The notes under the pieces are model-generated. The model worked only from the letters and a program-made list of their open reading frames with translations, had not been told where the DNA came from and did not search any database. A DNA stretch of 35,027 nt, taken from Treponema sp. (GTDB lineage Bacteria > Spirochaetota > Spirochaetia > Treponematales > Treponemataceae). Location: the NCBI GenBank assembly GCA_017392945.1, contig JAFOSK010000041.1, forward strand, positions 1 through 35,027, given 5' to 3'. The position numbers were made by a program, and so were the translations under genes. Each line of letters starts with the position of its first letter. Position 1 is the first letter of the stretch. Positions 8,910 through 15,784 of this stretch are shown here, piece by piece.

Positions 8910-9824
8910 TTATTTTATACCCTCTATAACACGCAGCTGACCTTCCAGATCGCGGAAAATTTTTACGTTCCGGTAACCTGATTCTTCTGCAAGCCGGGCA
9001 GCTTCTTCTGCATTGTATTCTCCGGTTTCCATTAACAAAATGCCGTTGTATGAAAGGTGTTCAATACTTTCCGGAATCAGCCGGCGGATGATATCAAGAC
9101 CGTCGTTTGTGTCGGTTCCTTCTCCAAAAATTCCTACATCACCGTCAAGAGCAAGCCGAGGCTCGTTTCTTCCATCTTTTAAAAGTTCGTCCACCATGAT
9201 TTTCGGAATGTAAGGAGGATTTGTAAGAATCAGGTCAAAAGTGTACTCGACTTCTGAAAACAGGTTAGTCTGTATAAATCTTATTTCTTCGGATTCTTCT
9301 GGGCCAAGAAGTTTTTTTGCATTCTGCCGGGCAATTTCTAGCGCTTCGCCGCTTATGTCGCAAAGAGTGAGTTTTGGAAGTGAGCCGCTTGGAATATTGT
9401 GCTCTTCGATCATCTGCTTCAAAACGCTAAGTCCTATGCAGCCGCTTCCTGTGCACATGTCGCAGACAGACAGAACCATGTCAGGATGGGAATCCATTTT
9501 TGTAAGAATTTCGTCCAAAGCTTTTTCTACAAGGATTTCAGTGTCCGGTTTAGGAATTAAGACTGCCGGGTTTACTATAAAATCATAACCGTAAAATTCT
9601 TTGTGCCCTGTAATGTATGCTACAGGAAGCCCTGTCTTTCTTTTTGAAACAGCTTCGGTTAACCAGGCAAGCTGTTCTTCTGAAAGGGACATTGATGCAT
9701 TCAGCAACACTTGTGTTCTGTTCATTTTAAGACAGTGTTCAATCATTACGGAAACATCCAGTACCGGGCTAGGAGAACGGCTGAGTTCTTTTACTGCTGA
9801 GGTTTTAAATTCTTGTATAGTCAT
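8910..9824 (-). CDS. prmC: Release-factor glutamine methyltransferase PrmC (HemK)
   Basis: 304 residues. It methylates the GGQ glutamine of peptide chain release factors using S-adenosylmethionine, in the cytoplasm. The N-terminal helical domain (1-85) contains PVAYITGHKEFYG. The methyltransferase domain follows with LIPKPDTEILVE (Lys where Arg is usual), the SAM loop CTGSGCIGLS (124-133), and the diagnostic NPPYIP motif (202-207) that holds the substrate glutamine. Length is normal for the family. prfA, its usual upstream partner, is not here; the gene stands alone on the minus strand with a tRNA terminator upstream of it. The ribosome site is weak (AAGAAG). Confidence 0.95.
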   Translation of the reverse strand: MTIQEFKTSAVKELSRSPSPVLDVSVMIEHCLKMNRTQVLLNASMSLSEEQLAWLTEAVSKRKTGLPVAYITGHKEFYGYDFIVNPAVLIPKPDTEILVEKALDEILTKMDSHPDMVLSVCDMCTGSGCIGLSVLKQMIEEHNIPSGSLPKLTLCDISGEALEIARQNAKKLLGPEESEEIRFIQTNLFSEVEYTFDLILTNPPYIPKIMVDELLKDGRNEPRLALDGDVGIFGEGTDTNDGLDIIRRLIPESIEHLSYNGILLMETGEYNAEEAARLAEESGYRNVKIFRDLEGQLRVIEGIK

Positions 9825-9879
9825 TTTGATTCTTCTTTATAAAAACGGATTTAGGAAAATTGAATGGAATTTCGTGAAT

Positions 9880-9904
9880 AAAAAAAAGCTCATCATGGAT
9901 GAGC
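9880..9904 (-). terminator. Rho-independent terminator of the tRNA cluster
   Basis: On the minus strand GCTCATC, a 3-base loop, GATGAGC, then eight or more T residues. It directly follows the tRNA-Arg gene and separates the tRNA transcript from prmC. Confidence 0.88.
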
Positions 9905-9912
9905 CTTTAACT

Positions 9913-9987
9913 TGAGACTGACACGATTCGAACGTGCGACCTCCACCTCCGCAGGGTGGCGCTCTAATCCAACTGAGCTACAATCTC
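9913..9987 (-). tRNA. tRNA-Arg, anticodon GCG
   Basis: A full cloverleaf: acceptor GAGATTG / CAGTCTC, D-stem GCTC / GAGC with the Arg identity base A20, anticodon stem CCACC / GGTGG around loop CTGCGGA, T-arm GCACG-TTCGAAT-CGTGT, discriminator A. The anticodon is GCG, reading CGC and CGU without inosine; most bacteria use ACG for this box. CCA is not encoded. The spacer to the next tRNA holds a perfect AACAGC / GCTGTT hairpin at 10001-10016. Confidence 0.93.
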
Positions 9988-10022
9988 ATACAAGAATGTA
10001 AACAGCTAAAGCTGTTGGGTAA

Positions 10023-10107
10023 CGGAGGCGACAGGAGTTGAACCTGCCCAGCCCTTTCGGAACTGACGGATTAGCAATCCGTTGTATTACCGCTCTACCA
10101 CACCTCC
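10023..10107 (-). tRNA. tRNA-Ser, anticodon GCT
   Basis: Acceptor GGAGGTG / CGCCTCC with discriminator G, anticodon stem ACGGA / TCCGT around loop TTGCTAA (anticodon GCT, codons AGC/AGU), a long variable arm as expected for class II tRNA-Ser, and a normal T-arm GGTTCAACTCC. CCA is not encoded. Confidence 0.92.
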
Positions 10108-10113
10108 AGCTAT

Positions 10114-10199
10114 CGGAGCGAGAGGGATTCGAACCCCCGGACCCGTGAAGATCAACGGTTTTCAAGACCGCCCCAGTACGACCGCTTTGGTATCGCTCC
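10114..10199 (-). tRNA. tRNA-Ser, anticodon TGA
   Basis: Acceptor GGAGCGA / TCGCTCC with discriminator G, anticodon loop CTTGAAA (anticodon TGA, codon UCA and wobble), long variable arm, T-loop GGTTCGAATCC. It is the first gene of the three-tRNA transcript, 6 bases before tRNA-Ser(GCT). Confidence 0.93.
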
Positions 10200-10216
10200 A
10201 AAAAAGATGTATCCTC

Positions 10217-10245
10217 AAGATATAGAAAATATGAATTTGTGTCAA
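10217..10245 (-). promoter_or_regulatory. Promoter of the tRNA cluster
   Basis: On the minus strand TTGACA (consensus), exactly 17 bases, TATCTT, ending about 17 bases before tRNA-Ser(TGA). Confidence 0.75.
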
Positions 10246-10324
10246 CATAAAAAGTAAAAAAAATGAAAAAAATTGTAAAAAACTTTAGGATGGGGTTTAA
10301 TCAGTCTGTTGCAGCATTTTACAT

Positions 10325-10379
10325 TTTATAATGCGTTTGCCCTTTGCGCGCTTGTAGAAAAATGTATATATTATATAAT
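10325..10379 (+). promoter_or_regulatory. Promoter region of the DUF308 operon with shared upstream motif
   Basis: TTGTAG (10352-10357), 16 bases, TATAAT (10374-10379). Just upstream, 10325-10346 is a 22-base sequence (begins TTTATAATGCG, ends GCCCTTTG) repeated exactly at 30881-30902 ahead of the debranching enzyme. Both copies are followed by GTAGAAAAAT and a TATAAT box. Confidence 0.55.
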
Positions 10380-10417
10380 AGAAAGCAGAAACGCAGCTTC
10401 TGGATACGAGGTTACTT

Positions 10418-10999
10418 ATGAAACAAAACAGTCTTTTTTTTGGTGTCATTCTGGCATTTGCCGGTTTAATAATGCTTATATGGCCGGGGCTATGGATAAA
10501 AGCCATTGTTATTCTGCTTGGAATTGAAGCGCTTGCAAATGGTGTTTATCAGCTTTTGTATACGCGTAAATTGTATTCGGACGTTACTTTCCAATATTCA
10601 GTTCTTATTCGGGGAATGTTCAGTATCGTAACCGGGCTTTTGGCATGTGTTTTACCGCTCCGTTTTGCCCAGGTAATGTGGACTGTAATGCTTTATGTGC
10701 TTGCGTTCTATCTTTTGACAGGTTCTGCGCTGTTGTTTTTTTCTATCGGAAAGCTTAGGGACTCTTCCGTTGAGCGCCGTCAGTTTGTAATTGAGGCCGT
10801 TATATCTATTCTGCTTGCAGTGATAATAATCATCATTCCAATTAAAATTGGAACAGCATTGATAAGAATAGGTGGAATTGCAATTTTTGTGATTGGAGCG
10901 GCTTATATTTTCTATTATTTGCGCAACCGTCCGGATGTTCAGGAGCCGATTGAGGTTATGGATGACATTTCCGGTGACCTTGAAAAAAGCAACGAATAG
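10418..10999 (+). CDS. DUF308 (HdeD-like) six-helix membrane protein
   Basis: 193 residues, almost entirely hydrophobic, with about six membrane helices in paired hairpins (for example FFGVILAFAGLIMLIWPG and ILLAVIIIIIPIKIGTALI) and a short charged cytoplasmic tail (EVMDDISGDLEKSNE). The spaced Gly-Ile-Trp-Pro / Gly-Ile-x-Ala pattern is that of DUF308, the family that includes the acid-resistance protein HdeD. The molecular function is unknown. A GAGG ribosome site precedes the ATG. The next gene starts 25 bases downstream, so an operon is likely. Confidence 0.8.
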   Translation: MKQNSLFFGVILAFAGLIMLIWPGLWIKAIVILLGIEALANGVYQLLYTRKLYSDVTFQYSVLIRGMFSIVTGLLACVLPLRFAQVMWTVMLYVLAFYLLTGSALLFFSIGKLRDSSVERRQFVIEAVISILLAVIIIIIPIKIGTALIRIGGIAIFVIGAAYIFYYLRNRPDVQEPIEVMDDISGDLEKSNE

Positions 11000-11024
11000 A
11001 AAAAAATCAAAATCGGGAATAAAA

Positions 11025-11663
11025 ATGATTAAGATTGAAAAAACAGAAATTTTTGGTTGGGAAGCCGCAATCCGCGGAATGAGAAATTCTTTTAACAGTT
11101 GGGATAAAAGTGACAGTAGGTATGATCCGCAGACTGGAAAATACGAAGTTGGTCCTGCAGATGTAGAATTGATGGACAGATTGAGCCGTTCCGGTCCGAG
11201 CCATGCAAAATTCTTGCGCTATATAACTGTTCAGTTTGATATAACCGCTCCTCGTTATTGGTGGGCAGAAATGGATACATATAAAGTTGGAACAGTGCGC
11301 AACAGCTGCTCAACAATGCATAAAGTTCAGGCAAAGGAATTTGTACGCGATGATTTTAGTTGCGAGCACTTGAACGAAGAATCACTTAAGGCTTTGGATG
11401 TTCTTATTGCAACTATTAATGCTGCCCGTGACCGTTTTAATAACGAAGGAAAAAACAAAGATGACTGGTGGCAGATGATCCAGCTTTTGCCGGCTAGTTT
11501 GAATCAGAAGGCTACTTTGCAGGTAAATTACCAGGTTTTACAGGGAATTTACGAAACAAGAAGAAATCACAGGTTGGATGAATGGCATGTTTTCTGTGAT
11601 TGGATAAAACAGCTTCCGTATTCAAACCTTATTATTCCGCCTGCAAAAACGGATTCTGAGTAG
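11025..11663 (+). CDS. Uncharacterised protein resembling phage-borne ThyX-like family
   Basis: 212 residues from ATG 11025; an earlier in-frame start at 10893 would overlap the DUF308 gene and is rejected. No signal or membrane segment. Aromatic-rich conserved blocks include MRNSFNSWDKSDS (20-32), GPSHAKFLRYITVQFDI (57-73), APRYWWAEMDTYKVGT (75-90) and NSCSTMHK (93-100), with a C-terminal YETRRNHRLDEW. I recognise this block order from hypothetical proteins common in Firmicutes phages; the His-x-x-Phe-x-Arg and Tyr-Lys-Val-Gly-Thr spacing recalls the flavin-dependent thymidylate synthase fold, but the ThyX RHRxxS signature is not intact. Function unknown. It lies 5 bases before the zinc-ribbon gene. 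Confidence 0.6.
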   Translation: MIKIEKTEIFGWEAAIRGMRNSFNSWDKSDSRYDPQTGKYEVGPADVELMDRLSRSGPSHAKFLRYITVQFDITAPRYWWAEMDTYKVGTVRNSCSTMHKVQAKEFVRDDFSCEHLNEESLKALDVLIATINAARDRFNNEGKNKDDWWQMIQLLPASLNQKATLQVNYQVLQGIYETRRNHRLDEWHVFCDWIKQLPYSNLIIPPAKTDSE

Positions 11664-11668
11664 AGAAA

Positions 11669-12070
11669 ATGGAATATCTCTTTATGGGAATTGCCGCAGT
11701 GGTTATCATTGCGGCTTTAATGTATTTTAAGCGAATTTATTTTGACTCAAAAAAACAAGTTCCCGTGCAAAAAAAACGCCCGTCCGGGGGATTTGTAAAT
11801 TGCCCGGTATGCGGGACAATGATGCTCCCGGGTGAAAATATAGTTTCTAAGGTTTTTACGACGGCAGGGCAGGTAAATGATCAGATATGCTATATTTACG
11901 GCTGTCCGCACTGTTATCCAAGGTGCGAACCCGGAGTAAAGCGGACATGCCCGGTATGCCACAAGCCTGTAGAGCAGAACCAGTATCTTCTTGCACGCCG
12001 CTTTAATAAAACAAAAAGCGGTACCCCGCATGTTATAGTAAACGGCTGCGGCAACTGCAACCGGCACTAA
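11669..12070 (+). CDS. Membrane-anchored multi-zinc-ribbon protein, unknown function
   Basis: 133 residues. One N-terminal membrane helix (about 3-20) is followed by a basic linker (KKQVPVQKKRP) and a cytoplasmic cysteine-rich domain: CPVC (45-48), Cys74, CPHCYPRC (79-86), CPVC (94-97) and CGNC (127-130) with His133. These could bind two or three zinc ions, as in rubredoxin-like knuckles. No catalytic motif is visible. It is the last gene of the DUF308 group, 5 bases after the ThyX-like gene, with a weak AGAGAAA ribosome site. Confidence 0.65.
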   Translation: MEYLFMGIAAVVIIAALMYFKRIYFDSKKQVPVQKKRPSGGFVNCPVCGTMMLPGENIVSKVFTTAGQVNDQICYIYGCPHCYPRCEPGVKRTCPVCHKPVEQNQYLLARRFNKTKSGTPHVIVNGCGNCNRH

Positions 12071-12228
12071 AAAAATTGATATCCCTTAAAGGTATGTAGA
12101 CAGACAGGAAGCATTAATCATATTGCAATGGTTGACTTGAAAAACACAAGGCTTTTTGGTGGCTTTATTGTAATAAAAACGACAATTGCAATTAGTGACT
12201 AATACATAAAAGATTAATCGTTTGATTT

Positions 12229-12261
12229 AAAGACGCGGGGTTTGTTCCGGCGTCTTTTTTT
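12229..12261 (+). terminator. Rho-independent terminator
   Basis: AAAGACGC / GCGTCTTT stem with a 13-base loop and seven T residues, 158 bases after the zinc-ribbon gene. The stretch between the gene and this hairpin shows no gene. Confidence 0.75.
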
Positions 12262-12370
12262 ATGAAAATGCTGCGCCGGGCATGGAGTGGTGCACGGAGT
12301 GCAGGCGAACGTAAGTGAGACCGAGCGTGAGCGGGCCACGGAACGCCCGTTTGCAAATGGGCTGCGCTAA
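12262..12370. repeat. GC-rich intergenic repeat-like segment before flaB
   Basis: A 110-base segment much richer in G+C than its surroundings (GCGCCGGGCATGGAG..., GTGAGACCGAGCGTGAGCGG...). Its style and short phrases resemble the reverse complement of 27615-27700. No coding potential is supported. It separates the upstream terminator from the flaB promoter. Confidence 0.45.
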
Positions 12371-12397
12371 AAAATTTAAAAAAAATAAATTTTTTTC

Positions 12398-12424
12398 TAA
12401 AGTAAAAATTTCAGTCTCCGATAG
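12398..12424 (+). promoter_or_regulatory. Sigma-28 (FliA) promoter of flaB
   Basis: TAAA (12398-12401), 15 bases, TCCGATAG (12417-12424), close to the flagellar sigma-28 consensus TAAA-N15-GCCGATAA. It lies 63 bases before the flaB ATG, leaving a short leader that contains a GTGG...CCAC hairpin and an AAGGAG ribosome site. Confidence 0.82.
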
Positions 12425-12487
12425 TAAAGTAACGGGTGGTGAGAGCCCACGGAAAACAAACGGTAGATAACACCAAGGAGATAAACT

Positions 12488-13348
12488 ATGGTTATTAATC
12501 ACAATATGAGCGCTATGTTCGCTCAGCGTTCTCAGGGAATTACAGATTTGAACCAGACTAAGAACATGGAAAAACTTTCATCTGGTTTGAAAATCAATCG
12601 TGCTGGAGATGACGCTTCTGGTCTTGCTGTATCTGAAAAAATGCGTGCACAGATCCGCGGTTTGAATCAGGCTTCAGAAAACGCTCAGAACGGTATTTCT
12701 TTTATTCAGACTACAGAAGGTTATTTACAGGAAACAACTGACATCGTTCAGCGCATCCGTGAACTTGCAGTTCAGTCTTCGAACGGTATTTACTCTGCTG
12801 AAGACCGTATGCAGATTCAGGTTGAAGTTTCTTCTTTGATTGCTGAAGTTGACCGCATCGCTTCTTGTGCTCAGTTCAACGGTATGAATATGTTGACTGG
12901 ACGTTTTGCACGTCCAACTGGTGAAAATGTTGTTACTGGTTCTATGTGGCTCCATATTGGTGCAAACATGGATCAGCGCACACAGGTATACATCGGTACA
13001 ATGTCTGCTATGGCTCTTGGTATCCGCAACGTTGGTGATGAATCTATCTTGAGTCTTGAAACTCCTGACAGTGCTAACCAGGCTATTGGTACTCTTGATG
13101 AAGCTTTGAAGAAGATCAACAAGCAGCGTGCTGATCTTGGTGCATACCAGAACCGTCTTGAAATGACTGTTAAAGGTCTTGATATTGGTGCAGAAAACCT
13201 CCAGGCTTCTGAATCACGCATCCGCGATACTGACATGGCTCAGGAAATGGTTGACTTTACAAAGAACCAGGTTCTTTCTCAGGCTGGTACAGCAATGCTT
13301 GCTCAGGCAAACCAGAGCAGCCAGAATGTACTTTCTCTCTTGAGATAG
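12488..13348 (+). CDS. flaB: Flagellin, class B core protein of the periplasmic flagellum
   Basis: 286 residues. The N-terminal D0/D1 helices ([35 protein letters not shown]) and C-terminal D1/D0 helices ([20 protein letters not shown], ending [10 protein letters not shown]) are those of spirochaete FlaB. The variable middle is short, as in treponemal FlaB proteins, which assemble the core of filaments inside the periplasm. Codon use is strongly biased, as for a highly expressed gene. It is transcribed alone from a sigma-28 promoter and closed by a strong terminator. The 3' end has a partial second copy 270 bases downstream. Which of the flaB paralogues it is cannot be decided here. Confidence 0.97.
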   Translation: MVINHNMSAMFAQRSQGITDLNQTKNMEKLSSGLKINRAGDDASGLAVSEKMRAQIRGLNQASENAQNGISFIQTTEGYLQETTDIVQRIRELAVQSSNGIYSAEDRMQIQVEVSSLIAEVDRIASCAQFNGMNMLTGRFARPTGENVVTGSMWLHIGANMDQRTQVYIGTMSAMALGIRNVGDESILSLETPDSANQAIGTLDEALKKINKQRADLGAYQNRLEMTVKGLDIGAENLQASESRIRDTDMAQEMVDFTKNQVLSQAGTAMLAQANQSSQNVLSLLR

Positions 13349-13371
13349 TATATAGTCTAGCAAAAATGCTT

Positions 13372-13400
13372 AAAAGCGTCCGCGAGGGCGCTTTTTTTTT
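13372..13400 (+). terminator. flaB terminator
   Basis: AAAAGCGTCC / GGGCGCTTTT, a 10-bp stem (one G-U) closed by a GCGA tetraloop and followed by nine or more T residues, 24 bases after the flaB stop. Confidence 0.92.
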
Positions 13401-13438
13401 ATGCCCAAAAATCTGGTTTGCCTGAGCTATGAGGAATG

Positions 13439-13574
13439 GGTAACGGTTGTAATTTTTACTCCAGTTAGTAATTACACCACCGTTACCTCTAGTTTTTGCA
13501 GGCAAAAACTAGCAATAAACAAGGCGACTAGTAGCGGGTAATAAAACTGGTGGGTGAACTGGTAGCAAACCCGC
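13439..13574. repeat. Array of three palindromes between flaB and the flagellin remnant
   Basis: Three consecutive inverted repeats: GGTAACGGT (13439-13447) / ACCGTTACC (13479-13487), with inner GTAATT / AATTAC; an 11-bp stem CTAGTTTTTGC / GCAAAAACTAG with a 2-base loop at 13489-13512; and GCGGGT (13534-13539) / ACCCGC (13569-13574) enclosing two ACTGGT copies. There is no open frame. Confidence 0.75.
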
Positions 13575-13576
13575 GT

Positions 13577-13618
13577 ACAAATCAGTCAAGCCAGAATGTG
13601 CTTAGTTTGTTGAGATAG
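13577..13618 (+). pseudogene. 3'-terminal remnant of a second flagellin gene
   Basis: Thirteen codons plus stop read [13 protein letters not shown], identical to the FlaB end except for the first residue. Three codons differ silently from flaB (GTG, AGT and TTG for GTA, TCT and CTC), so this derives from a diverged paralogue, not from a fresh copy of flaB. Upstream, homology stops at the third palindrome. Downstream, 13621-13698 matches 13351-13428 with a single mismatch, including the terminator. The rest of the gene is gone. Confidence 0.85.
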
Positions 13619-13641
13619 TCTATAGTCTAGCAAAAATGCTT

Positions 13642-13670
13642 AAAAGCGTCCGCGGGGGCGCTTTTTTTTT
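13642..13670 (+). terminator. Terminator copy of the flagellin remnant
   Basis: The same stem and T-run as the flaB terminator, exactly 270 bases downstream, with one change in the loop (GCGG instead of GCGA). Confidence 0.88.
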
Positions 13671-13716
13671 ATGCCCAAAAATCTGGTTTGCCTGAGCTGT
13701 CATTTTCACTTTTCTT

Positions 13717-13745
13717 TTGCAAAAAAAGCTCAAAGAGTTTATATT
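13717..13745 (+). promoter_or_regulatory. Promoter placing transcription start at the next ATG
   Basis: TTGCAA (13717-13722), 17 bases, TATATT (13740-13745), then 7 bases to the ATG at 13753. The TTG that could be read as an upstream start codon is the -35 box. Confidence 0.65.
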
Positions 13746-13752
13746 TAGCGGT

Positions 13753-14442
13753 ATGGCAGTTCAGATAAGCCTTACGGCAGAAATAAAAGAATTGAATGAA
13801 TTTATCTCGTATATTCCGGCAACAAAAAGCCCGTTGAGCAGCGACGTTGTTTTTATAAAAGGTAAGAGTTGCGTTTGGGTTTATGATGTTGGTGCTTGTA
13901 AGGAAGCAGCGCACGAAATAGAAAGCGTTTTCAAAAAGAAAAATGTTGTTTTAAGCCATTTTCATCCTGATCATGTATGGAACTTGATTTGTACTACCCG
14001 GAGTGAACTTTATGTAAGCGAGAACACGCGGAGATACGTAAAGCAAGGGACTGTAGTTGAAAGGGAATTGGAGTTCCCTGCTGAAGGAAAATTCCCGGGG
14101 GTGCGGATTTTTGAAGTGCCGTCTTGCCATGCAAAGGGGTGTCTTGCGCTGCATTGCGGAGAATATCTTTTTTTAGGCGATGCAACCTATGCGCAGGAAA
14201 AATTCGGAAAAAAATATTATAACGAACAGATTTTAAAGCAGCTTATTGAATGCATTGAAAACGTTGACTGTCAGTTTGTGTGTCTCAGCCACAGCCGAAG
14301 TTTTTCTCATAAAAAAGAGGATGTCTTGGGGCTTTTGAATGCAATATATAATTCACGGCAGAAGGGACGTTCTGAAATTTCTGTTGACGGCTTTTATTAC
14401 GATGATGAGCTTATGGAAAATGAGTTTAACGATGTGGATTAG
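13753..14442 (+). CDS. Metallo-beta-lactamase-fold hydrolase
   Basis: 229 residues from ATG 13753. Metal-binding motifs are in order: SHFHPDH (68-74), His126 in SCHAKG, Asp143 in FLGDATY, and His180 in CLSHSRS. This full set supports a two-metal hydrolase of the glyoxalase II / beta-lactamase-like superfamily. The fold is compact, cytoplasmic and lacks a signal peptide. The substrate is unknown. A longer form starting at TTG 13717 is unlikely because that TTG sits in a -35 box. There is no Shine-Dalgarno before the ATG, so the mRNA may be leaderless. The convergent neighbour is the IMP cyclohydrolase gene. Confidence 0.85.
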   Translation: MAVQISLTAEIKELNEFISYIPATKSPLSSDVVFIKGKSCVWVYDVGACKEAAHEIESVFKKKNVVLSHFHPDHVWNLICTTRSELYVSENTRRYVKQGTVVERELEFPAEGKFPGVRIFEVPSCHAKGCLALHCGEYLFLGDATYAQEKFGKKYYNEQILKQLIECIENVDCQFVCLSHSRSFSHKKEDVLGLLNAIYNSRQKGRSEISVDGFYYDDELMENEFNDVD

Positions 14443-14443
14443 G

Positions 14444-14556
14444 ACGCATTTTTGCCTTGAAAAAAAATATAGTCCTTGTTCTTCAAGTAAAAATCGATGA
14501 AAAGGCATCTGTGACTCATGACAGCAAGTTTTTTGCATATCATGAGTCAAATGCGT
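14444..14556. repeat. Branched palindromic element between convergent genes (element C)
   Basis: An outer stem ACGCATTT (14444-14451) / AAATGCGT (14549-14556) encloses two branches: TGCCTT (14453-14458) / AAGGCA (14502-14507), and the perfect 10-bp TGACTCATGA (14512-14521) / TCATGAGTCA (14540-14549). It fills the gap between two convergent genes and may end both transcripts. It shares the 11-mer TATAGTCCTTG with the element at 15785-15936. Confidence 0.65.
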
Positions 14557-14571
14557 ATGTTGTGTAATATT

Positions 14572-15300
14572 TTAGTTGTTTTTGTTGATAACTTTTGTTT
14601 CTTCTTTGCCGGTTGTAATTTCGATGAATCTTACGAAGAGACTTACTTTGTTGTCGGCGTTAAGCCATGACCATATATTATTTGTAAATGTGCTTATGTC
14701 GCCTTCGATTTCTATAGGAGTTGGTTCTCCTTCGTAGCTAGGAAGCGGATTGCCGTCACCCATGTAAGTGTGGATGTAGCGTCCAAAGCCTGGCTGAGGA
14801 TTGTCATAGTTGAATGTATAGCGCAACGTGTTGTCCGGGTTGCCGTTTTCGCTCTTGAGGATTGAAAGACTGTAGTTGTATTTTCCATCTTCGATATCAA
14901 GCAAAGAAGAAATACGTGGTGTGTAGTTTGGTGCATCATGTTCGTATTTGCGGCTGCGGAGTGACTGTTCAAATGTAAGACCGTTTTTAAGTCCTTCAAA
15001 AATTGTGTCTGTCTGGTCACCGTTTGTTACGATTGTTTTTGAGCCAAGCTTGCGTACGGCAGCGTAGATGATGAGGCTTGGATCACCGGCAATAAGCGAA
15101 GGATCGAATGCTTTTGTGCGGATAACTTCTGAACCTTCTTCATTTTCTGTTACGAATATACGGTTCCGGCTTCCGGCACTGCGTCCCATAGTCCAATATG
15201 CAGAAACTGCGTATTTTCCGTCTTTAGAAAGTCCTGCAATAATTCCACGTCCAGGATAAGCGTTCTGTGTTAATTCTTCTTTTAAAGATGCGATTTTCAT
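14572..15300 (-). CDS. purO: PurO-type IMP cyclohydrolase
   Basis: 242 residues. Conserved blocks NAYPGRGIIAGLS (13-25), GRSAGSRNRIF (39-49), SLIIYAAVR (75-83), TNGDQTD (92-98) and NYTPRIS (about 125-131) match the archaeal-type IMP cyclohydrolase PurO, which closes formyl-AICAR to inosine monophosphate at the end of purine synthesis. This family is unrelated to bacterial PurH. It is known chiefly from archaea, with some bacterial relatives. The enzyme is cytoplasmic, with no signal peptide. It lies 63 bases downstream of thioredoxin on the same strand, with an AAGGA ribosome site, and could be co-transcribed. A related but different activity cannot be excluded. Confidence 0.8.
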   Translation of the reverse strand: MKIASLKEELTQNAYPGRGIIAGLSKDGKYAVSAYWTMGRSAGSRNRIFVTENEEGSEVIRTKAFDPSLIAGDPSLIIYAAVRKLGSKTIVTNGDQTDTIFEGLKNGLTFEQSLRSRKYEHDAPNYTPRISSLLDIEDGKYNYSLSILKSENGNPDNTLRYTFNYDNPQPGFGRYIHTYMGDGNPLPSYEGEPTPIEIEGDISTFTNNIWSWLNADNKVSLFVRFIEITTGKEETKVINKNN

Positions 15301-15363
15301 AATGATTCCTTAAGTTATTGTATTCGATTCAATTGGAATTATAATGAAAACCGCATTCTTTTG

Positions 15364-15675
15364 CTATGCATTTTTTACAAGATCAAGGATTGCGTCTTTT
15401 GGAAGGGCTCCAATCTGCTTTTTCTTTTCTTCTCCGTTTTTGAATACGATTAAAGTTGGAATGCTCATGATGCCGAATTTGATAGCAAGAGGTTCTTGTT
15501 CATCTACATTTACTTTGCAGAATTTATATTCAGGATGTTCTTCTGCAAGTTGGTCTACCAGCGGAGAGACCATTCGGCATGGACCGCACCATGATGCCCA
15601 AAAGTCTACGAGAACTGGTTTGTCACTTTTAAGAACTTCATTTTCAAAGTTTTCAGTTGTTATTGTTGTTACCAT
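15364..15675 (-). CDS. trxA: Thioredoxin
   Basis: 103 residues with the active site WCGPC at 29-33, preceded by VLVDFWAS, and the cis-proline segment GIMSIPTLIVFKNGE. This is a full-length classical cytoplasmic thioredoxin, an electron donor for reductases and for repair of oxidised proteins. The start is set by an AGAGG ribosome site. It is transcribed away from the branched element at 15785-15936; a candidate promoter (TTCACT, 17 bases, TATATT on the minus strand) lies just upstream. The next gene on the strand is the IMP cyclohydrolase. Confidence 0.97.
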   Translation of the reverse strand: MVTTITTENFENEVLKSDKPVLVDFWASWCGPCRMVSPLVDQLAEEHPEYKFCKVNVDEQEPLAIKFGIMSIPTLIVFKNGEEKKKQIGALPKDAILDLVKNA

Positions 15676-15784
15676 ACTAATACCTCTGCTTTAAATATAT
15701 TTTAGAATCAGTTGAAAGTGAAGAAAATTCGACTGTAGAAGATTTTTATATTAGATTAAATGTAGATTTTCATGAGGTAATAAA

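Noticed and set aside
13439-13512. Integron attC-like site
   Set aside because: The arms do not carry the RYYYAAC / GTTRRRY core sites, and there is no integrase nearby.
13429-13700. CRISPR-like repeats around flaB
   Set aside because: Only two copies, 270 bases apart, explained by duplication of a flagellin 3' end.
13717-13752. TTG start giving a longer metallo-hydrolase
   Set aside because: The TTG coincides with a -35 box followed at 17 bases by TATATT, and the extension has no ribosome site.
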